From Methylococcaceae bacterium (GTDB lineage Bacteria; Pseudomonadota; Gammaproteobacteria; Methylococcales; Methylococcaceae): a stretch of DNA of 5,303 nucleotides. The notes beneath the pieces are model-generated. The model searched no databases. It was not told the origin of the DNA and worked only from the letters and a program-made list of their open reading frames with translations. The stretch lies in assembly GCA_028678445.1 (NCBI GenBank), contig JAJRDJ010000283.1:1-5303 (forward strand), given 5' to 3'. The position numbers and the translations under genes are program-made. Every line of letters begins with the position of its first letter. The stretch's first letter is position 1. Positions 5,022-5,303 of the stretch are shown here, piece after piece.

Positions 5022-5303
5022 ATGCTGATGATATCCGCATTCCTGCTGTTGACGGTGTTACCGCTGCACGTGGTTGCCGAGGGGGATTTCGGCCATAAGA
5101 TCCTCGGTACCGTGGGACTGGATGCGGGTTCACAGGCGGATTCAGGGGTTTATCTTGGGGATCGATTCATCTACTTCGCCGCTGATACACTAATGAATCG
5201 TCAAGGCAAACCGGTGCCGATTCAGGGGCTCGACATGAAGGCCTTCGCAAATGTATTCGGGGTATCAGGGACACTCAAGCTGGATGCCGGACCCTACCTG
5301 ACC
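5022..5303 (+). CDS. Phenol_MetA_deg/COG4313-family outer-membrane protein, N-terminal part (3' end outside window)
   Basis: The first 94 residues of a secreted protein that runs off the right edge. The hydrophobic stretch MLMISAFLLLTVLPLHVVA is followed by a likely cleavage before EGDF. The mature start (GHKILGTVGLDAGSQ, then VYLGDRFIYFAADTL, and a GLDMKAFANVFGVSGTLKL segment) matches the opening of COG4313 proteins, annotated as putative outer-membrane transporters linked to the meta-pathway of phenol degradation; substrate and mechanism are not established. The start is uncertain. The frame is open all the way back to the peroxiredoxin TGA at 4901, and ATG 5022 gives no positive n-region. 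GTG 4986 or TTG 4992 would add an arginine-rich lead (SRRGISHWR) and give a more normal signal peptide. No good ribosome binding site decides between them. Confidence 0.75.
   Translation, partial: MLMISAFLLLTVLPLHVVAEGDFGHKILGTVGLDAGSQADSGVYLGDRFIYFAADTLMNRQGKPVPIQGLDMKAFANVFGVSGTLKLDAGPYLT

Overview
The window looks like a chromosomal stretch of a Gram-negative proteobacterium, most likely a gammaproteobacterium. It has moderately high GC with G/C-rich third codon positions. It carries lipoproteins with clear lipoboxes, an OmpA/BamE-type small lipoprotein, a YceK-type lipoprotein, a Rap1a-type periplasmic protein, a periplasmic PrxQ-type peroxiredoxin and the start of a COG4313-type outer-membrane protein. 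The species cannot be fixed from the sequence alone. No rRNA, tRNA, CRISPR array, intact insertion sequence or phage gene was seen.

Layout, left to right. Positions 2-586 (+) are the 3' end of tex, an RNA-binding transcription accessory protein. Positions 660-1985 (+) are tviB, a UDP-N-acetylhexosamine 6-dehydrogenase that makes a precursor for uronic-acid-containing surface polysaccharide; a possible promoter lies inside the tex tail. After a 95-bp convergent gap (1986-2080) with no convincing terminator, there is a minus-strand block read right to left. It runs from a YceK-like lipoprotein (3310-2966), through a 184-bp gap, to a Rap1a/Tai-like secreted protein (2781-2413) whose stop overlaps the start of a BamE/OmlA-like lipoprotein (2416-2081). 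Positions 3311-3810 are a divergent spacer. It holds two hairpins, a possible minus-strand promoter and one unrecognised minus-strand reading frame (3751-3350) with a coding-like core. On the plus strand follow a cysteine-rich lipoprotein (3811-4254), a secreted PrxQ/BCP peroxiredoxin (4356-4901), and the N-terminus of a Phenol_MetA_deg/COG4313 protein that runs off the right edge.

Taken together, six consecutive recognised products from 2081 to 5303 carry signal peptides or lipoboxes, so this is an envelope/periplasm neighbourhood. Two of them (the cysteine-rich lipoprotein and the peroxiredoxin) are built around cysteine chemistry and lie on the same strand. The most unusual points are the mirror-image cysteine spacing in that lipoprotein, an in-frame insertion of about 11 residues just before the conserved SPERI motif of TviB, the ATGA-coupled Rap1a-like/BamE-like pair with no effector nearby, and the unexplained reading frame in the divergent spacer. 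None of these proves a new system; the cysteine-rich lipoprotein with its peroxiredoxin neighbour is the best candidate for one.
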